From Flavimobilis marinus (lineage in GTDB: Bacteria > Actinomycetota > Actinomycetes > Actinomycetales > Cellulomonadaceae): 64,000 nt of DNA. The notes beneath the pieces were generated by a model that did not search any database, was not told the DNA's origin, and saw only the letters and a list, made by a program, of their open reading frames with translations. Where the stretch lies: contig NZ_FONZ01000003.1 of the NCBI RefSeq assembly GCF_900113055.1, positions 310,001 to 374,000 of the forward strand, written 5' to 3'. Positions 55,361 to 63,846 of the stretch are shown piece after piece. Position numbers and translations under genes: made by a program. Within the stretch, counting starts at the first letter, position 1, and each line of letters starts with the position of its first letter.

Positions 55361-56935
55361 GTGGAACAGCAAGACAAAGCCATGACGCACCGAGAGGTCC
55401 TCGAGGCCCTCTCCGGAATCATGCTCGGGATGTTCGTCTCGATCCTCGCAACGTCGGTCGTGTCGTCGTCGCTGCCGAAGATCATCGCGGACCTCGGCGG
55501 GACGCAGGCCGCGTTCACCTGGGTGGTCACGGCCACCCTCCTGACCACAGCGATCTCGACGCCGATCTGGGGCAAGCTCTCCGACCTGGTCAACCGCAAG
55601 ACCCTCATCCAGGTGGCGCTGGTCATCTCGGTGGTGTCGTCCGCGGCGGCGGGCTTCTCCGAGAGCACCGAGATGCTGATCGCGTGCCGTGCGGTCCAGG
55701 GCGTCGGCGCCGGTGGCCTCATGGCGCTGGGCTCGGTGCTGATCGCCGACATCATCTCCCCGCGCGAGCGCGGCCGGTACATGGGCCTGCTCGGCTCCGT
55801 GATGGCGGTCGGGATGGTCGGCGGCCCGCTGCTCGGCGGCATCATCACCGACAGCTTCGGCTGGGAGTGGAACTTCTTCGTCGGCCTGCCCTTCGCGATC
55901 GCGGCGATCGTCGTGCTGCAGCGCACGCTGCACCTGCCGCCGGTGGTCGAGCGCCGCGTGCGCATCGACTACCTCGGCATCATGCTCATCAGCACCGGCG
56001 TCGCCCTGCTGCTGCTGTGGGTCACGTTCGCCGGCAACAACTTCGACTGGGTCTCGTGGCAGTCGGCCGCGATGGTCGGCGGGGCGGTCCTCGCGCTCGG
56101 CCTCGTCGTCGTCGTCGAAGCCCGGTTCCCCGAGCCGCTCATCCCCCTGGTGCTGTTCAAGAACCGCACCGTGGTGCTGTCGGTCGTCGCGAGCATCGCG
56201 GTCGGCATCGGGATGTTCGGCTCCGCCGTCTTCCTGAGCCAGTACATGCAGATCTCGCGCGGCATGTCCCCCACCCAGTCCGGGTTGATGACCACGCCCA
56301 TGGTCGTCGGCATCTTCTTGTCCTCGACCCTCAGCGGCCAGCTCATCTCCCGCTACGGGCGGTACCGGGGCTACATGATCGCCGGGTCCATCCTGCTCGC
56401 GGCGGGCCTCGGGCTCATGGGCACCATCGACTCGCACACGAGCCTGGTGCTGATCGGCGTCTACCTGGCCGTCCTGGGCATAGGCCTCGGCATGCTGCAG
56501 CAGAACCTCGTGCTGGCCGTGCAGAACACCCTGCCGGTCCGGGACATCGGTTCCGGGACCTCGCTGGTCGCATTCTTCCGCACGCTTGGCGGCACCATGG
56601 GCGTCTCGGTGCTGGGCGCCGCCCTCACGCTCCGGGTGACCGACGAGATGCGCACGGGCCTCGCCGACCTCGGCATCGAAGCCCCGGGCATCGCCTCGGG
56701 TAGCCTCCCCGACGTGCACACGCTGAGCGGGCCGGTCCGTGAGCTCGTCGAGTCTGCCTACGCGGCGGGCATCGCCGAGGTGTTCCTGATCGGTGTGCCG
56801 TTCGCGCTCGTCTCCGTCGTCTGCGTCTTCCTGCTCCGCGAGGTCCCGCTCGGGGCCCGCAGCGGGATCGAGCAGCGGCTCGCCGAGGAGGTCCGCCGGC
56901 TCGACGACGACGCTCCCGCGCAGGGCGCCCGGTGA
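55361..56935 (+). CDS. DHA2-type MFS multidrug transporter (EmrB/QacA family)
   Basis: A 524-residue exporter with 14 predicted helices. Motif A: GKLSDLVNRKTLIQ. Motif C-type antiporter sequence: GLLGSVMAVGMVGGPLLGGIITDSFGWEWNFFVGLPFAI. GVGAGGLMALGSVLIADIISPRERGRYMG is typical of the family. The C-terminal tail is acidic. GTG 55361 with GGAG nine bases upstream is taken as start; ATG 55382 is the alternative. Its stop overlaps the GTG of the MarR gene (GTGA), so the transporter is encoded first and its regulator last in one operon. Confidence 0.9.
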   Translation: MEQQDKAMTHREVLEALSGIMLGMFVSILATSVVSSSLPKIIADLGGTQAAFTWVVTATLLTTAISTPIWGKLSDLVNRKTLIQVALVISVVSSAAAGFSESTEMLIACRAVQGVGAGGLMALGSVLIADIISPRERGRYMGLLGSVMAVGMVGGPLLGGIITDSFGWEWNFFVGLPFAIAAIVVLQRTLHLPPVVERRVRIDYLGIMLISTGVALLLLWVTFAGNNFDWVSWQSAAMVGGAVLALGLVVVVEARFPEPLIPLVLFKNRTVVLSVVASIAVGIGMFGSAVFLSQYMQISRGMSPTQSGLMTTPMVVGIFLSSTLSGQLISRYGRYRGYMIAGSILLAAGLGLMGTIDSHTSLVLIGVYLAVLGIGLGMLQQNLVLAVQNTLPVRDIGSGTSLVAFFRTLGGTMGVSVLGAALTLRVTDEMRTGLADLGIEAPGIASGSLPDVHTLSGPVRELVESAYAAGIAEVFLIGVPFALVSVVCVFLLREVPLGARSGIEQRLAEEVRRLDDDAPAQGAR

Positions 56936-57420
56936 GCCCGCTCGGCACGTCCGACGACGGAGCCGTCCCCGACGACCGAGCCGCGCCCGAGGACGTCGTC
57001 GCCCACCTCGACGAGCGCCTGGGCGTGCTCGCGCGGCGGTCGCACACGTCCACGGCGCGCCTCGCCGCGCGGATCCACCCGGACCTCGACGCGTCCGCCT
57101 ACCCCCTCGTGCTGCACATCGCGCAGACCCCGGGCGTCCGGCCCAGCGAGGTGGCGGACCACTTCTCGATCGGCCGCGGGACGGCGTCGCGCCAGATCAC
57201 CCGCCTCGTCGAGCTCGGCCTCGTGCACCGCGCCACGGATCCCGACGACTGCCGCGGCCAGGTGCTGTCCCTGACCGACGCGGGCAGGGCGAGCCTGCGG
57301 GCCGCCCGCGAGCGCCGTCGGGCATGGTTCCACGAGGTGCTCGGGGACTGGGACGAGGACGACCTGCAGACCTTCGCCCGCCTCATCGACCGCTTCGTCG
57401 AGTCCGTCGACCGTCCCTGA
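56932..57420 (+). CDS. MarR-family regulator of the DHA2 transporter operon
   Basis: A 162-residue winged-helix regulator. DNA-binding part: TPGVRPSEVADHFSIGRGTASRQITRLVELGLVHR, wing DPDDCRGQVLSLTDAGRASL, flanked by dimer helices. A 40-residue acidic N-terminus precedes it. GTG start overlaps the transporter stop. It probably represses the operon through the dyad at 55314-55342; the cysteine in the wing (DDC) could sense oxidants, which is speculation. Confidence 0.85.
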   Translation: MSPLGTSDDGAVPDDRAAPEDVVAHLDERLGVLARRSHTSTARLAARIHPDLDASAYPLVLHIAQTPGVRPSEVADHFSIGRGTASRQITRLVELGLVHRATDPDDCRGQVLSLTDAGRASLRAARERRRAWFHEVLGDWDEDDLQTFARLIDRFVESVDRP

Positions 57421-57430
57421 CGCGAAGCGC

Positions 57431-57829
57431 TCAGGCCTGGTCGAAGGCGAGCGACACCGAGTTCATGCAGAACCGGTTGCCCGTCGGCGTCTGCGGGGCG
57501 TCGTCGAACACGTGCCCCAGGTGCGAGCCGCACGCCGCGCACCGGACCTCGGTGCGCTCGTAGCCCAGGCTCGTGTCGGGCAGCAGCTCGACGGCGTCGG
57601 ACTCCTGCGGGGCGTAGAAGCTCGGCCACCCGCAGTGGGCGTCGAACTTCGTCTCGCTGCGGAACAGCTCCGCCTGGCAGGCGCGGCAGCGGTAGACGCC
57701 CTCGCGGTTCTCGTTGAGCAGCTCGCCCGTGCCCGGACGCTCGGTGCCGGCCTCACGCAGGATGTGGAACTCCTGCGGGTTGAGCTCGACCTTCCACTCG
57801 TCCTCGGTCTTGTCCACGCGGTAGCCCAT
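57431..57829 (-). CDS. msrB: Peptide-methionine (R)-S-oxide reductase
   Basis: Repair enzyme of 132 residues that reduces methionine-R-sulfoxide in proteins. Two zinc-binding CxxC pairs: CRACQ and CAACG. The fold signature FDAHCGWPSFYAP is followed by the catalytic Cys121 in NRFCMNSVSL. The resolving Cys of some family members is absent from the usual position, so regeneration may use the zinc-side or CGWPSF cysteine. Ribosome site AAGGAG at 5-base spacing. Convergent with the MarR gene (10 bp gap). Confidence 0.95.
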   Translation of the reverse strand: MGYRVDKTEDEWKVELNPQEFHILREAGTERPGTGELLNENREGVYRCRACQAELFRSETKFDAHCGWPSFYAPQESDAVELLPDTSLGYERTEVRCAACGSHLGHVFDDAPQTPTGNRFCMNSVSLAFDQA

Positions 57830-57882
57830 GGGTGCTCCTTCAGCTTGTCGTCCCTGCCTGCACAGTCTGCCCTGAGACAACG

Positions 57883-57920
57883 ACGACGGCGCCCCCGGGG
57901 ATTCCCGAGAGCGCCGCCGT
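57883..57920 (-). terminator. Hairpin after the DEAD-box helicase gene
   Basis: ACGACGGCGC (57883-57892) and GCGCCGCCGT (57911-57920) pair over 10 bp with one A-C mismatch. They lie 15 bases past the helicase stop on the minus strand. Confidence 0.5.
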
Positions 57921-57935
57921 GGGTGGAGCGAGGGG

Positions 57936-59495
57936 TCAGCGACGACCGACGCGCGTGCCGCGCGACATGTCCGCAGCCGAGTGGCTGCGGCGAGCGCCGC
58001 CCGACGGCGCAGCGCCGGACCCGCCGGAGCGGCCGCCACCGGTCGAGCGAGCCGACGGCGTGGAGGTCGAGTAGGTCGTCGGCGCGGCGCTCTGGCCACG
58101 GCGACCACCGGAACGACGGCCCGGCTCGCCCGTGCTGGCCGCAGCGCCGGAGCGCTGGCCGCCACCGCGCGAGGCGCCGCCACGGCCACCCGCACCACCG
58201 CGACCGCCGGAGGCGGCACCCGCAGCCTTGGGCTTCTTCGGGGCGCGCTGCTGCTGGACGGGAGCCGGCGGGGCCGGCTTCACGTACGCGGCGACCTCGC
58301 CGACCAGCGCCATCACGGTCGCGTCGCCCGGCTTCACCGGGACGGGACGCGCGTTGATCTTCGCCAGGCGCGTGAGGGTGCGTACGTCGCCGCGCTGCTC
58401 GGGGAGCATCACTGTCACGACGTCGCCGCCCGAGCCCGCGCGGGCCGTGCGGCCCGAGCGGTGCAGGTACGCCTTGTGCTCGGCGGGCGGGTCGACGTGC
58501 ACGACGAGCTCGACCTCGTCCACGTGGATGCCGCGGGCCGCGATGTCGGTCGCGACGAGCACCTTGACGGCGCCGGTCGAGAACGCCTCGAGGTTGCGCT
58601 CGCGCGCCGGCTGGCTGAGGTTGCCGTGGAGGTCGACGGCGGGGATGCCCTCGGCCGTGAGCGTCTTGGCGAGCTTCTTGGCCTGGTGCTTGGTGCGCAT
58701 GAACAGCACGCGGCGGCCGGTCCCGGACGCGAGCTGGTTGACGACGTCCTTCTTGGCGTCCGCGCCGGACACCTCGAGGATGTGGTGCGTCATCGCGGCG
58801 ACGGGCGACTCGGCGCTGTCGACGGAGTGGCTGAGCGGGTTGTGCAGGTAGCGCTTGACCAGCTGGTCCACGCCGTTGTCGAGCGTCGCGGAGAACAGCA
58901 TGCGCTGGCCGCGCTCGGGGGTGCGGTCCATGATGCGCTTGACGCCCGGCAGGAAGCCGAGGTCGGCCATGTGGTCGGCCTCGTCGAGGATCGTGATCTC
59001 GATGCCGTCGAGCGACAGGCAGCGCTGCCCGAGGAGGTCCTCGAGGCGGCCCGGGCAGGCGATGACGATGTCGACGCCGGCGTTGAGGGCCGAGACCTGC
59101 TTGCCCTGGGAGACGCCGCCGAAGATCACGGTGGTGACCTGGCCCATGGCCTTGGCCATCGGCTCGACGGTCGCGTTGATCTGGTTGGCGAGCTCACGCG
59201 TCGGCGCGAGGATCAGCGCGCGGGGGCGGCCCGCCTTGCGGCGACCGGAGTCGTGGCTGGGCTGGGCGGCGAGGCGCGTGACCATCGGCAGCGCGAACGC
59301 GAGGGTCTTGCCGGATCCGGTGCGGCCACGGCCCAGGACGTCGCGGCCCTGGAGGGTGTCCGGGAGCGTCGCGGTCTGGATGGGGAACGGGGTGGTGATG
59401 CCGGCGTCGGCTAGCTGGCGCACGAGCGGCGCGGGCAGGTCGAAGGACGCGAACGTCACGGCAGAGTTCTTCTGGGGAGCGTCAGAAACAGAGAT
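57936..59495 (-). CDS. DEAD-box RNA helicase (RhlE/CshA-like) with RGG-rich tail
   Basis: A roughly 520-residue RNA helicase. Q motif TFASFDLPAPLVRQLADAGITTPFPIQ; motif I GRTGSGKT; PTRELA; motif II DEAD (ILDEADHM); SAT; VLFMRTKHQAKKLA; VLVATDIAARGIHV; HRSGRTARAG. The last 130 residues are low complexity, rich in Gly/Arg/Ser (GGRGGAGGRGGASRGGG), a probable RNA-binding tail. The start is uncertain: no ATG or GTG precedes the Q motif within reach of a ribosome site. GAAAGAGG stands six bases before an ATC at 59495. A GTG at 59459 or TTG at 59546 are the alternatives. Confidence 0.88.
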   Translation of the reverse strand: MSVSDAPQKNSAVTFASFDLPAPLVRQLADAGITTPFPIQTATLPDTLQGRDVLGRGRTGSGKTLAFALPMVTRLAAQPSHDSGRRKAGRPRALILAPTRELANQINATVEPMAKAMGQVTTVIFGGVSQGKQVSALNAGVDIVIACPGRLEDLLGQRCLSLDGIEITILDEADHMADLGFLPGVKRIMDRTPERGQRMLFSATLDNGVDQLVKRYLHNPLSHSVDSAESPVAAMTHHILEVSGADAKKDVVNQLASGTGRRVLFMRTKHQAKKLAKTLTAEGIPAVDLHGNLSQPARERNLEAFSTGAVKVLVATDIAARGIHVDEVELVVHVDPPAEHKAYLHRSGRTARAGSGGDVVTVMLPEQRGDVRTLTRLAKINARPVPVKPGDATVMALVGEVAAYVKPAPPAPVQQQRAPKKPKAAGAASGGRGGAGGRGGASRGGGQRSGAAASTGEPGRRSGGRRGQSAAPTTYSTSTPSARSTGGGRSGGSGAAPSGGARRSHSAADMSRGTRVGRR

Positions 59496-59739
59496 GCTGG
59501 GCCTCTTTCGGGCATAGGCGCTCAGGCACGCTCGCGGCAGTCGCAAGTCCCTGAGACGGGTCGGGGTCCGCCGCTAGAAAAACGATCCGACGCACCGGCC
59601 CGGTACGGGCTCTGGGCGGTCGGGCGGTAGCTCCACGACGCTGGGCGCGCACGGTGCGGCGCCCTGATGCGTCCATCATGCCTCATTCGCGCCTGACGTG
59701 CGGCAAAGGTGACCGAGGGCACCCGGGCATACTCGGGTG

Positions 59740-60492
59740 GTGACGGACGCACTGCAGGACATCTGGGACCGCATGACCACGGCCGGGGCGGCGCCGTCGG
59801 GCCTGCTCCTGGCGCTGACGGCGGGTGTCGCCTTCGTCGTCGTCGCCTGGCGCCCGGCGTGGGGCGTGGCCCGGCACGGCATCACGATCGTGCACGAGGC
59901 GTCGCACGCCCTCGCGGCCCTGGTCTCGGGCCGGAGCCTGTCCGGCATCCGGCTGCACTCGGACACCTCGGGGCTCACGGTGTCCCGGGGCAAGCCGCGC
60001 GGGCCGGGCATGGTCCTGACCGCCTTCGCCGGGTACGTCGGGCCGGCGCTTCTCGGGCTCGGGGCGGCGGCGCTGGTGGGTCAGCGGTATGCGGCGGGCC
60101 TGCTGTGGGCGCTCGTCGTCGTGCTCGCTCTGATGCTGGTGCAGATCCGCAACTGGTTCGGGCTGTGGTCCGTGCTGGTGTCGGGCGTGGCCCTGGTTGC
60201 GGTCTCGTGGTGGGGCTCCGACGTCGTGGTCACCGTGGCCGCGTACCTCGTCACGTTCGTGCTGCTGCTGGGCGCCCCGCGCGCGGTGGTGGAGCTGCAG
60301 TCCGAGCGCCGACGGCGGCGCACCGGGACGTCGGACGCGGACATGCTTGCGCGGCTCACCCCGTTCCCGGGGATGTTCTGGGTCGTGGTGTTCCTGGCCG
60401 TGACGCTGGGCTGCCTCGCCCTGGGCGGCTGGTGGATCGCGTCCGACGCCCTCGGCGAGGGGTGGTGGGGCGAGCTCACCGCTGGGCTGTGA
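59740..60492 (+). CDS. M50B-like membrane metalloprotease homologue
   Basis: A 250-residue membrane protein with six to seven helices. H52-E-A-S-H56 (VHEASHALAALVSGRSLSGIRLHSD) is the zinc-binding HExxH of site-2-protease-like enzymes, and a GLT-strand and GYVGPALLGLGAAALVGQR helix follow as in the M50B-like family. The third zinc ligand is not obvious; DADML near residue 200 may contribute. GTG 59740 is six bases beyond a CATACT hexamer, hinting at a leaderless transcript. Substrate unknown. Confidence 0.75.
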   Translation: MTDALQDIWDRMTTAGAAPSGLLLALTAGVAFVVVAWRPAWGVARHGITIVHEASHALAALVSGRSLSGIRLHSDTSGLTVSRGKPRGPGMVLTAFAGYVGPALLGLGAAALVGQRYAAGLLWALVVVLALMLVQIRNWFGLWSVLVSGVALVAVSWWGSDVVVTVAAYLVTFVLLLGAPRAVVELQSERRRRRTGTSDADMLARLTPFPGMFWVVVFLAVTLGCLALGGWWIASDALGEGWWGELTAGL

Positions 60493-60499
60493 CGCACGA

Positions 60500-60529
60500 A
60501 GGCCGGCCCGCACAGGTGCGGGCCGGCCT
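60500..60529. terminator. 14-bp bidirectional hairpin terminator
   Basis: AGGCCGGCCCGCAC pairs exactly with GTGCGGGCCGGCCT around a 2-base spacer. It sits between the M50-like gene (plus) and the HesB-like gene (minus), so it serves both. Confidence 0.65.
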
Positions 60530-60549
60530 CCGGCAAAGCTGGGGATGCG

Positions 60550-60840
60550 TCAGCCGAGGGGCGCCTGCGGGGCGAGCATGAAGCCCGGGCCCTGCTCGGT
60601 GAGCTCGGCGTCCAGGCTCTGCGTCGCGAGGACGTCAGCGGTGCTGGCCTCGACGAACACCTTGGCGGCGCCGGTGTCGATCACCTGGTCGTCGTCCTGC
60701 GGGGCGGTGACGAGGCTGAGCTCGTAGGTACCGCCCTGGGCCTCGGACTGCGCGATGCGCAGGCCGCCGGTCTCGGGGAGCTCGGCCTGTGCTGCGAGGC
60801 CTTCGACGGTGAGTCGGGCGTTGTCGGTCAGAGTGAGCAT
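60550..60840 (-). CDS. HesB/IscA-fold protein without cysteines
   Basis: A 96-residue protein with the A-type iron-sulfur carrier fold: MLTLTDNARLTVEGLAAQ, GGLRIAQSEAQGGTYELSLV, VIDTGAAKVFVEASTADVLATQSLDAEL. All three canonical cluster-ligand cysteines are missing; the protein has no Cys at all. It is therefore unlikely to carry a cluster. Related actinobacterial proteins are often annotated as HesB by similarity. Ribosome site AGAGGA. Monocistronic. Confidence 0.78.
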   Translation of the reverse strand: MLTLTDNARLTVEGLAAQAELPETGGLRIAQSEAQGGTYELSLVTAPQDDDQVIDTGAAKVFVEASTADVLATQSLDAELTEQGPGFMLAPQAPLG

Positions 60841-60959
60841 GCGGAGATCCTCTCCATTGCCATGGGGACCCTCCGGGCGCGCCCGGACAGCCTTGCGGTC
60901 TTCTCTACCGTCACAAGTTCTGGTCCCCGATGCAAGCGCTGGCTGTGCGTCGCGGACCG

Positions 60960-61568
60960 TCAGTCCGGGCCGTCGAGTCCTGCGGGCGCCGCGACGCAGG
61001 GCGACGACACGCTCACGAGCAGGGACGACCTCTGCCCGTCTCGGACGTCCCGCCGCCCGCCGACGGTGAGCGCGAAGCCGTCCTTGCGCAGGGTCACGTC
61101 GCGTCCCGCGTCCCCGTTGACCTCAGCCTCGAGGACCCAGCCCGCGGCGGTGAGATCACCGATCACCGCGTCGACGAGCGGTGCGGTCGGGCGCGGCGGA
61201 GCGGTGGCGAACCGCCGGGAGGACAGCCACTGGATCCGCTCGGGCGGTGTGTCCCCGGGAGGTTCGACCACCCACGCCGTGCAGTCGTACCAGCGGTCGT
61301 CACGCTCCGGGTCGTGCTCGAGCTGCAGGTCCGGGTAGCGGTCCGCGACGACGCGGGCTCCCTGGGCGGCAGCGGCGAGGGTGGCCGTGCGGACCGGGTC
61401 GAGCTCGGGCGAGCCGGAGGGGCCGCCGTCGGCGCTCGAGGTCGTGGACATGGCTGGCGACTCCTTCGATGGGCTGGCGGCGGTGCACGCCCCGAGGACC
61501 CCGAGGACCACCACGAGGCCGGACGCAAGGAGGCCGGGCGCGACGAGCGGCCGGTCGCGCGCGCTCAC
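60960..61568 (-). CDS. Lipoprotein, last gene of the WXG/hydrolase cassette
   Basis: A 202-residue lipoprotein. The signal peptide ends in LGAC with the lipidated Cys28; a Ser/Thr/Gly-rich linker follows. The mature domain (about 130 residues) has predicted alternating helix-strand order (TATLAAAAQGARVVADRYPDLQLEHDPERDDRWYDCTAWVVEPP; LVDAVIGDLTAAGWVLEAEVNGDAGRDVTLRKDGFALTV) and two Cys that could pair. The GTG overlaps the hydrolase stop (GTGA). Its place at the end of the cassette and its surface location fit an immunity or accessory role; this is inference. Confidence 0.72.
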   Translation of the reverse strand: MSARDRPLVAPGLLASGLVVVLGVLGACTAASPSKESPAMSTTSSADGGPSGSPELDPVRTATLAAAAQGARVVADRYPDLQLEHDPERDDRWYDCTAWVVEPPGDTPPERIQWLSSRRFATAPPRPTAPLVDAVIGDLTAAGWVLEAEVNGDAGRDVTLRKDGFALTVGGRRDVRDGQRSSLLVSVSSPCVAAPAGLDGPD

Positions 61569-63262
61569 GGGACGTCCACCGTGGGCGGGTCGTAGGTGGG
61601 ATCGGTCATCGGCAGCTCGCGCTGCTGCACGTACCCTCCCGGGGTCCAGATCTCCTCGACCAGGCGAGGCTCGCCGTACAGCATGACGTCCCCGCCGGTG
61701 AGGACGCCATAGATGTTCCGCCACGCGGTCGAGTCCTGCCGGAGCACGCCGCTGTGCGCGTCGATCCCCTGCAGGAGCGGGCTCGACGGGTCGCCGTGCA
61801 CCACGCGTCCGGTCTCGAGCTGGGTGAGACCGGGCATGACGTCGGGGTCGGCGCCGTGGCCCCACGAGCCGAGCTCGTGCCCCTGGACGTGGCCGATCGG
61901 GTCCCCCGGGGCCGTCATGGAGTAGCGCGGCGTGTCCGGCGCCTGGTAGTCAGCGACGGACCCGACCCCCGGACCCGCTCCGGCCGACGCGATATGGAGG
62001 ATGCGGTCCGCGACCATGCCGGCGCTCTCCGCGGCGCCCACGACGGAGCCACCGTACGAGTGCCCGGCGACGGTGACGGGCGCGTCCGTCTCGAGGTCGA
62101 GCGCCGCCACGAAGTCCCGCAGGTGCGGAGCGACGTCGTTGGCGTACGACGACGAGGCCGCGTCGGTGAGCGTCTGCGGCATCTCGCCGCCCTGGAAGGT
62201 GATCATCGCCAGGCGTCCGTCGGCGCGGTCCACGAACGTCGCGACGCGGTCGCGCTGGCGGTGGGCGTTGCCGAGGTTCGTTCCTGTACCTCCCACGAGC
62301 ACGCCGACGCCGGCGCTCGCGGCATCGAGGTCGCCGACGATCTCCGCGAAGCGCGAGCCCTCGGGGTCGAAGAGGACGACCTGGTGGCCGGCGGCCAGGA
62401 GCTTCTCGTACCGGGCGGCCGCACCCTGCGGGTCAGCGGAGCCCTCTCGTCGCGCGCGGTGCAGCGCCGCGCGGATCGCCGTCGTGTTGGCGTGGATCCG
62501 GTCCGCGAAGGGAGCGCCGTCGAGGTTGCCGACGAACCACGGGTGCAGCCGGGCGAGCGCCGCGCGGTCGGCTGCCGGCATCGCCGCGAGCGCGGCAGCG
62601 ACGGCCGCGACGCGGTCGGGCCCCGCGGGGGCACCGGCCGCCTCAGCGACGGCGGCGAACCGAGACTCTGCGGCAAGATCCGTGGGCGTCATCAGCAGGT
62701 CCGCGACGTGCGGGGAGTCCTCGAGGAGCCGGGTGAGCTCGTCGTCCGTCAGGCCGCTCACGAGCCACCGGGTGAACGAAGCCCCGATGGCGTCCTGCCA
62801 ACCGCGGCCAGCGGCGGAGGCGTCCTGTGCTAGCTCGCGGCCCGACGAGGTCGACGTCGTCCGGGTCGCCTGGACGAGCGCGGCCACCAGATCAGCGTCG
62901 GCCTGCTCGCGGAGCGCCGCGAGCACCACGAGAGCCGGCGCCGCCTCGGCCTCGGCCACGCTCCCCAGCACGCGCTCCCGCGCCTGGATCTCCGCGATGC
63001 GCGCGGCGTAGCGGTCGATCGCCCCGGCCATCGCGGCCGTCGGCTCGCCCAGGGCCGCCGCGGTGACGGCGAGCGCGTCGGTCTGCGCTGTCCATGCCGA
63101 CGCGGCGAGCCCACGCGCACCATCACCGAGTTCACGCGCCGCGGCGCCGAGGGCGTCTGCCGCGGCCCGCAGGCGAGGCGCGAGGAGGCGCAGGTCCTGC
63201 GCGACGGCGGCGATCTCGCTGATCACGCCGGCGCCGGGGCTCTGCGGTGTCCAGGTCGTCAC
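61565..63262 (-). CDS. WXG-like helical domain fused to an alpha/beta hydrolase (DUF1023-type)
   Basis: A 565-residue protein. Residues 1-170 form a helical bundle with a central SAWTAQ turn between two long helices and RYAARIAEIQARER, like WXG100/LXG N-termini. The C-terminal half is an alpha/beta hydrolase: VGGTGTNLGNAHRQRDRVATFV, nucleophile Ser402 in AGHSYGGSVV, Asp in the ADYQAPDTPRYSMTAPGDPIG region and His in GHELGSWGHG or VVHGDPSS. No signal peptide is present. GTG starts overlap upstream and downstream genes (GTGA both times), so three proteins are made as a set. Esterase or lipase activity is predicted. Confidence 0.8.
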   Translation of the reverse strand: MTTWTPQSPGAGVISEIAAVAQDLRLLAPRLRAAADALGAAARELGDGARGLAASAWTAQTDALAVTAAALGEPTAAMAGAIDRYAARIAEIQARERVLGSVAEAEAAPALVVLAALREQADADLVAALVQATRTTSTSSGRELAQDASAAGRGWQDAIGASFTRWLVSGLTDDELTRLLEDSPHVADLLMTPTDLAAESRFAAVAEAAGAPAGPDRVAAVAAALAAMPAADRAALARLHPWFVGNLDGAPFADRIHANTTAIRAALHRARREGSADPQGAAARYEKLLAAGHQVVLFDPEGSRFAEIVGDLDAASAGVGVLVGGTGTNLGNAHRQRDRVATFVDRADGRLAMITFQGGEMPQTLTDAASSSYANDVAPHLRDFVAALDLETDAPVTVAGHSYGGSVVGAAESAGMVADRILHIASAGAGPGVGSVADYQAPDTPRYSMTAPGDPIGHVQGHELGSWGHGADPDVMPGLTQLETGRVVHGDPSSPLLQGIDAHSGVLRQDSTAWRNIYGVLTGGDVMLYGEPRLVEEIWTPGGYVQQRELPMTDPTYDPPTVDVP

Positions 63263-63555
63263 CCCGCACCCCCGGACGCGTCGTCGGAGCTTCCGCGCTT
63301 CGCGAGCATCGCGTCGGCTGTGCGCCACGCCCGCTCGATGCGCCGCAGCGACGCAGCCAGCTCCTGGGCGTGCTGCACAACGGCGTCGGTCTCGGACTGC
63401 AGCCACGCGCCGCGGTCGGCCATCGCGCGAGCCACCACGGGAGAGCCGCACCCGGGCGCGACCATGGGTGGGACCCAGACGATCTGACGTTCGGCCTCGG
63501 CGAGGCGCACCTGCACCACCGCGAGCATCCGTGCGTCGAGGTGGACGTCCGCCAT
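63259..63555 (-). CDS. WXG100-like small helical protein
   Basis: A 98-residue protein, first gene of the cassette, with the ribosome site GGAGGAG just before ATG 63555. It is mostly two amphipathic helices (DARMLAVVQVRLAEAERQIVW ... RAMADRGAWLQSETDAVVQHAQELAASLRRIERAWRTADAMLAK) separated by a Pro/Gly turn (PPMVAPGCGSP) in place of the canonical WxG. A Ser/Asp/Gly tail follows. The size and shape match WXG100 and Lap-type partners of type VII secretion substrates. No YxxxD/E export signal is evident. Confidence 0.65.
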   Translation of the reverse strand: MADVHLDARMLAVVQVRLAEAERQIVWVPPMVAPGCGSPVVARAMADRGAWLQSETDAVVQHAQELAASLRRIERAWRTADAMLAKRGSSDDASGGAG

Positions 63556-63846
63556 CGCTCCTCCGTCTCCCTGGCCACCGGGGCCGTTCCGGTCCGGCCG
63601 CTCAGGCCGCTGAGAGACCGACGGTAGGGAGGGTGTCGCGGGCACCGGCGGCGGCGTTGCCGGCGTCGTGGACGTGGATGCGCGGCGATCGCTTGTGGAG
63701 GACGCAGGGGCCGAGGTCACGGGGCTCTGTCTTCGGCCTGCCGGGCGGCGCCGCTCGACCTTCACCCCGTCCGCACCTCAATAGCGGCCGCCACTGCGTC
63801 GATACCCCTGCAGCATGGTCGTATCGCCTCGTCAGATGGAGCCATC

